Origin: Trichomonas vaginalis G3 | Taxonomy: Eukaryota; Parabasalia; Trichomonadida; Trichomonadidae | Direction of reading: 5' to 3' | DNA length: 64,000 nucleotides | Assembly: GCF_026262505.1 (NCBI RefSeq) | Contig: NC_067203.1 | Location: forward strand, 18,519,411 to 18,583,410 | Shown: piece after piece, positions 59,377-64,000 of the stretch | Numbering within the stretch: position 1 is the stretch's first letter | How the letters are laid out: each line of letters begins with the position of its first letter | Position numbers and translations under genes: made by a program | The notes under the pieces: model-generated | What the model saw: the letters and a program-made list of their open reading frames with translations, nothing else | Database searches by the model: none | Told to the model about the DNA's origin: nothing

Positions 59377-59669
59377 GAAATTCTTATATACTCGGATGAA
59401 CACTCGTAGAGTCGATTATTATATTTAATGTAGAAAGTAGTAAACTCTTGAAGTTTGTATGTATGATGTAAGTACTCTTCAATAGTAATTAGTCTATTAC
59501 ATAAGAGAGCTTTGTAAAATGTTATCTTGTTAATTGATGAACGAATAGTGTTGTTGACTAGTGGAACATTTGTGAGAACAATGGCTAACGGTGTGCGCCT
59601 TTGAATCTGTGCTAGAGCTGTTTCAAGCCAAGCTGAATCAACTAAGGTGTACAAATTCATTTTAAACAA
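59352..59669 (-). CDS. hypothetical protein, 105 aa
   Basis: Unrecognised. An alpha/beta-like 105-residue ORF (LVDSAWLETALAQIQRRTPLAIVLTNVPL) ending in SKKVTPKK, where the end is supplied by the TGTCAC motif block, so the original C-terminus is probably lost. No clear Inr upstream. Could be a truncated host gene. Confidence 0.35.
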   Translation of the reverse strand: MFKMNLYTLVDSAWLETALAQIQRRTPLAIVLTNVPLVNNTIRSSINKITFYKALLCNRLITIEEYLHHTYKLQEFTTFYIKYNNRLYECSSEYIRISKKVTPKK

Positions 59670-60369
59670 ATTTGAAATGAAATAATTTGTGAGAATTTGA
59701 GAATAATTTAATTATTTCAGAAGTCTATATTGAAAAAATATTCTTAACAAAATTAATTTAAATGGTTCAGAAAATAAAAAATTAAAATTAATGGAAAAAA
59801 CATGATTAGGAATAATTAACAATAATAAATATCATGGTTTTGGATTATTTAAACAGCTATAAAAGAACGAATTTTACAAATTACGATAAAAAAATTATTG
59901 AAAAATAATGAAGAGGATAAGGATTTGAATCGAAAATTAAAAGGATGATTATGTGTCAAATTAAATTAAAATAAAAATTTTAGAAGATTTAGACAAGAAA
60001 TAGTGCAAAGAATTAGAATTAACATAAAAATCGAAAATTTAATAAAGGAGAGATAAAATTATTGTAGTATTCAATTGAAAAATTTTATAAAATAAGGAAT
60101 ATTGGTAAACAAATAAGTTTCATCTAAAAAAAGGAAAATAAAAATATAAAAATTGAAATAAAAACAGAAATATAAAATATTTTTAAAATGCAAAAAAGTT
60201 TCATACTAATCGTTTTATAATATTTATCATTGAAAGATTATTGAAAGATATTTTGAAAGAAATCGAAAGAGTTAAGAAATATTGAGAAGAAGGACAATTG
60301 AATGAATTTTTGGCCGATTGTGCTATGCAAAGTTGATGATAATTGCAGGAAATTTTGAGATTTTCGAGG
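59670..60369. other. AT-rich region without genes
   Basis: About 80 percent A+T with many aaaat/aaaaa runs; all frames closed. Nothing recognisable. Confidence 0.6.
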
Positions 60370-60563
60370 TTTTGGAGGGTGTGAGTACTATTATATGTAA
60401 TAGTATCTCACACCCTCCAATTCATCCTATGGCGTCGAGAAAATTTTGGTGAAATGTCGTCGCATTTCACCAAAATTTCTCGGCGCCATATAGAGAACTA
60501 GAGTCTGCGAGGTACTGATTCTATCTATGTACCTCGCAGACCCTAGTTCTCAGCCAAAATGGC
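60370..60563. repeat. second chain of hairpins (four stems)
   Basis: 60370-60420 (GGAGGGTGTGAGTACTATTA and complement), 60427-60495 (TGGCGTCGAGAAAATTTTGG type), 60496-60553 (GAACTAGAGTCTGCGAGGTA type) and 60554-60565 (AGCCAaaaTGGCT). Same organisation as 57730-58713. It ends at the broken 3' end of the ankyrin gene. Confidence 0.8.
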
Positions 60564-60565
60564 TA

Positions 60566-61399
60566 AAAATTGCTCGCAATTGTTTGCCATGTAAACTGTC
60601 ACTTTTTGAGGAGATTTGACATTCTGTCAAATCTCCTTTTTTCGTATATAAGAACTTAACAACTTCAAGTTGACCTGTAAATGATGCATAAATCAGTGCT
60701 TTACCTCCTATTTTATTTTTCGCTTCTTTATCAGTACCAACAGAAATAAGATATTTCACTAGTTCAAGATGGCCATTTCTTGAAGCACAAATGAGTGGTG
60801 TATATCCTTTTTCTTTTCTTATTTCTAACTTGCAGCCGCATTCAATAAGATTTTTAACAAGTCTGGTATTTCCTTTGAATGATGCAATATGTAGTATATT
60901 ATCATCATTAATAATTTTCTCAGAGAGTCCTTCTTCGCATGCTTTTGAAATCATCTTTTGATTACTATTTTCTGAAAGCTCATTAAAGAATATTTGAACA
61001 TGCTTTTCATTTCGTTTGATTTTTTGAACACTTCAATCTTAGAAAGTTTTTGAATTGTTATATGTTCTTCTCTACTGTTTTCAAGAAGATTTTGGATTCG
61101 ATTTTCAAGACTGACAAGTATATATGTTCATCAAATATTCTTAAATCCAACATTTTCTACCAGATTTAAGTATCGAAATTGCATCTTTGAAAATTGTTGA
61201 TAGGAACGCTTGCATCATGAGTATATTTGTATAATTTGCTTGCTTCAAATGTAGTTGATGATTGTTCAAGAATTCGAATGAAGTTATTTGAGGTCAAATT
61301 TGTAAGTTTTAAGATAATCTTGATGTTTTCTGGCTCGAAAACATGAAAGAGCTTCCCATATTCAAGATAGTCTTCAATATGAGCTGCCAATTGTATCAA
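60566..61399 (-). pseudogene. ankyrin-repeat protein, broken
   Basis: The N-terminal piece (61166-61399: EDYLEYGKLFHVFEPENIKIILK) matches the leader typical of the very large trichomonad ankyrin family. After frameshifts in 60955-61165, three ankyrin repeats follow (NILHIASFKGNTRLVKNLIE; GYTPLICASRNGHLELVKYL; KALIYASFTGQLEVVKFL) in 60550-60954. The 3' end runs into a GTCACTTTTT motif and the hairpin chain, so later repeats were lost. Proteins of this kind mediate protein contacts; no enzyme domain is visible. Confidence 0.75.
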
Positions 61400-61870
61400 A
61401 TCTTTATTCTATCCTTATGAATAACTCAATTACAAGTTAAAGATATTGATTACAAAAGATCAGCTTGTAATAACGTTTTGCATGCGCAATAGTATCATGT
61501 CCTTCTAATTTATTGGAAATTCGAATTAAATCGAGATTAATCATAAAAAAGTCTATCGTTTGTTTAATAAGAGGGGTAGAACGTATGCTTGGATGTATCC
61601 TCTCGTTTAGAGAAATGAATATATAAATACAACTTATGAAAAGAATCTTTAATTAAATATGAAATTAATTAAATATGAAATTTGCGATCATGATTCATCC
61701 ATTTAACTTTTTGAAGTCAAGTAGTAGTTTTCCAGTTGTATGTGCATGTTGTGTACTTATTCTAAAAAAAATAATGGAAACATTCAGAAGCAAGTTTAGA
61801 GTCAAACTTCAAGTATCAGAAGAAAAATTAGGAAAGCTTTGATGTGAAAATGTTACACAAAAAAACAAAT

Positions 61871-62329
61871 TTATTTAAACTCAAGATCTTCATTAATAAT
61901 TTTCAATGGTTGAAAATCTGGCTGACATGGTATTTTGTTATGAGTACCATCACTGTAGCGGAAGTAGATACCTGGTTCGCCAAATTTGTGAGCAAAAACA
62001 TTGTAATCTTTCATACGGAAATGTTTTGCAAATGTTATGATATAATTAATCACTTCATCACCTGCATTATGATGTTTTACGTATCTATATATGATACCTC
62101 CAAACAGATATCCATATATAATGGTAAATGAACGAGGAATAAGACCATTGCGCCTGTCTACATCATGAATGAATCGCCTGATAATGCAATGTCCAATAAA
62201 TGTAAGGTCTTCATCATTTAGTTTAACAAATTTGTTAAAATATAGAAAATCGTCAAGCGAAAACGAGTCAATGTCTTTAATTTCAAATGTACGTCCTAGT
62301 GCGTTCTGGGTCCTTCCCATGTTGGACAT
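61871..62329 (-). CDS. hypothetical protein, 152 aa, probably part of a frameshifted gene
   Basis: Unrecognised, well-composed sequence (DIDSFSLDDFLYFNKFVKLNDEDLTFIGHCIIRRFIHDVDRRNG). Its start overlaps the end of 62296-62520 in another frame, and the two probably form one gene of about 220 residues broken by one indel near 62310. No signal peptide or repeat seen. Confidence 0.45.
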   Translation of the reverse strand: MSNMGRTQNALGRTFEIKDIDSFSLDDFLYFNKFVKLNDEDLTFIGHCIIRRFIHDVDRRNGLIPRSFTIIYGYLFGGIIYRYVKHHNAGDEVINYIITFAKHFRMKDYNVFAHKFGEPGIYFRYSDGTHNKIPCQPDFQPLKIINEDLEFK

Positions 62330-62520
62330 TGAGTTCTGAGATATTGTATTAGCTTAAATTTTGGATCAAACTTGAAAAAATACCAATAGCGATGGCCGTC
62401 GAAAAATTTCAGAGATATCGCCCATCTTGGAAGCTTATCAAGATACATATAATGTATTACGTAACTGATGAATGTCAAAAACAAGTTATAAATCGATGTA
62501 CAAACGTCGATAAGCTTCAT
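62296..62520 (-). pseudogene. N-terminal part of the same hypothetical gene
   Basis: 74 codons with a hydrophobic first 30 residues (IYNLFLTFISYVIHYMYL), then WAISLKFFDGHRYWYFFKFD. Overlaps the next ORF by 34 bases in a different frame. Confidence 0.4.
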
Positions 62521-63655
62521 GATTTTATAAATGTCAAAACCGAAACAAAAAATTTAAACTAAATTTTGCATGTTTATGAATTTTTCTTCAAACACAAGAA
62601 TTTTTGTTTACAAAATCTTTTCACAAAAAATTGAATCGAATATGAGAAGAAGAGGGCAACGATAGAAAAATTTTGGAAAAAAAGTTCGAGGATCTTAAAC
62701 GTATCATATTCCCTGAATGGTTTGGTATCTTCCGCCATGTGTTGTGCCAAACATATTGACACTTTCCAATGATTAATTTATGGTATGAGTCACAGAGTTA
62801 GATTATAAAAAGAAAGTACATAATTTCAATTAGAAATCAAATATGTCGGAAATCAAAAGTTCATGGGCAGAAACCTTTTTCTCGTCATAAAAGAGATAGA
62901 TCACTAAAGATTTGGATACCTTAAAATTTGATATTTGGTGCTCGAAAACCGTCTTATGGGACTTCTTCAAAATGAACCAATCTATCACTAATGGCCAAAT
63001 TAGATGTTGTGGATGGTGTATTCTTTAATTCTAACTTAGGAAGAAGAGAATCAATACGAATGTTGGCAACAACATGTAAAAAATGTATTAAATATCTATA
63101 AATCAATAAAGTATACATGTATTGAATGTGATAACGATCACTTGTGGCAATAATTAAATATAATCATGGTTTATTCCATATCAACAAATTTTTCAGTTAA
63201 ATTTGTTGATAATATCAAGGGGACATATTAAATTCAAGATTAGAATGTCTATCTGGTGATTTTCATGATGGTATTATAATTAAATTAGGTTAAAATCAGA
63301 TTTTGACGAGTGACATATATGGACACTTGATTTATAGAAACAAAAGAATATCAGTTGCATGTGATTGGCATCCAATTCAGATAGTTATTGGTCATAAATT
63401 AGGGCACTTATATATATCAGGAATTACTAAAAAAGAAATATAACAATAACCGAAATTGATTTTAATAATCATGAATTTCCAACTAATTCATAGTTGTATA
63501 CTACAGGATATTCGACTCTCATTGTTACAGAAAACGAAATCTCTAAGGCTTATGACCTTTCCTCGTTGAATGAGATAAATTATTAAAAATATCTTAAAAA
63601 GATTTCAACAATATTTGACAAAAACGGCATTCCAGAGATCGATGAATCCTTTGCT
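62521..63655. other. mostly non-coding, decayed coding traces
   Basis: A 62-codon minus-strand ORF (62574-62762) has weak support. Short coding-like traces occur near 63340-63440 on the plus strand, with stops between them. One palindrome, AACAAATTT/AAATTTGTT, lies at about 63184-63211. No gene can be assigned. Confidence 0.4.
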
Positions 63656-64000
63656 ATGACACAATTCCAGTTATACCGTCTACTTTCCATGTTTTCAGCG
63701 AAACCAGTTAAATTTGATTACCAAGACAGCCAGCACCTCTTCAAGAACTATGTCACACCATTATACAACATCAAAGACTTATCAAACAATTCATTTGTTG
63801 ATCTTTTGTGCATTGATGATGTTTTATCAGCTGCATCATCCAGTTTGACACTTTCATGCTCTGTTTGTCTTAAATCAAGGCGTTCTAAAGAGTTCAAATA
63901 CTCTGTTTTCATTCCACACCGCGAAAAAGACTCTCCATTTGTTTCATGGCTTCGTCGATCATGTTTTGATCGCCAAAGTCCTAAAACTAAATTTGAAATG
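63656..64000 (+). CDS. hypothetical protein, 5' part (runs off window)
   Basis: The frame is open from 63587 to the window end; the first ATG is at 63656, giving at least 115 residues. A CSVCLKSRRSKEF Cys pair and a basic SWLRRSCFDRQSPKTKF segment are visible. No family recognised. The open frame upstream of the ATG, and a closed one before that, leave the true start uncertain. Confidence 0.5.
   Translation, partial: MTQFQLYRLLSMFSAKPVKFDYQDSQHLFKNYVTPLYNIKDLSNNSFVDLLCIDDVLSAASSSLTLSCSVCLKSRRSKEFKYSVFIPHREKDSPFVSWLRRSCFDRQSPKTKFEM

Overview
The window looks like nuclear DNA of a trichomonad, most likely Trichomonas vaginalis or a close relative. The evidence is a BspA-type leucine-rich-repeat gene at the left edge, a decayed ankyrin-repeat gene near the right end, an Inr-like TCATAT box just before one ORF, compact AT-rich intron-less ORFs, and large Maverick/Polinton DNA transposons. 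The species call is inference from gene families.

Layout: 1-1684 and roughly 58700-64000 are host-like sequence with ordinary, partial or decayed genes. Between them lies a nest of transposons. The outermost is a small DDE (rve-fold) transposon on the minus strand (about 1690-57480 when interrupted) whose Gln-rich 30-bp coding minisatellite has been hit twice. First, a 10985-bp hAT-like element (3111-14095; 8-bp target duplication gatgagtg, termini TAGGGATGCG) carries about 10 kb of GA-rich minisatellite and no visible transposase. Second, a 42.7-kb Maverick composite (14662-57318) is flanked by the 5-bp duplication gttgt. The right terminal repeat of the composite is itself split by a 1425-bp Mutator-like element (55302-56726; 10-bp duplication ggtgatatca).

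The composite consists of two Mavericks in opposite orientation. Copy A (14662-33963) is frameshift-riddled and stops abruptly inside its major capsid gene, exactly where copy B (33964-57318) begins with its terminal repeat. Together they form a near-palindrome with arms of about 19-21 kb and a 2.5-kb spacer. The outer target duplication belongs to the composite and none is visible around B alone. The simplest history is that B inserted into A's capsid gene and recombination between the right terminal repeats of A and B then removed the rest of A.

Copy B is nearly complete. It has a protein-primed-type family B DNA polymerase (1259 aa), an rve integrase with chromo-like tail, an A32/FtsK-like packaging ATPase, a candidate major capsid protein, two or three candidate minor structural proteins, a membrane-anchored proline-rich protein, a basic core-like protein, KilA-N proteins, and a large phage-like fibre made of a collagen-like stalk, coiled coil, repeated KADKxHTH modules and an HxH tip. 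No separate Ulp1/adenovirus-type protease gene was recognised; an OTU-like Cys/His pattern sits inside the polymerase N-terminal half. Small breaks (a T-run indel in the fibre gene, one-base indels in KilA-N and in a neighbouring gene) show that B is not fully intact either.

Three non-coding patterns stand out. (1) Operator-like palindromes flank the KilA-N cluster and sit in the terminal repeats; they come in two versions, GGTGAGATCTCACC in copy A and GGTTAGATCTAACC in copy B. (2) A short GC-rich double hairpin (GGGCTTCGCCC plus a second small stem) recurs at many loci, including in-frame inside three unrelated genes. (3) In 57730-58713, and again in 60370-60560, consecutive 20-45-bp segments are each followed immediately by their own inverted copy, giving a chain of at least a dozen hairpins.
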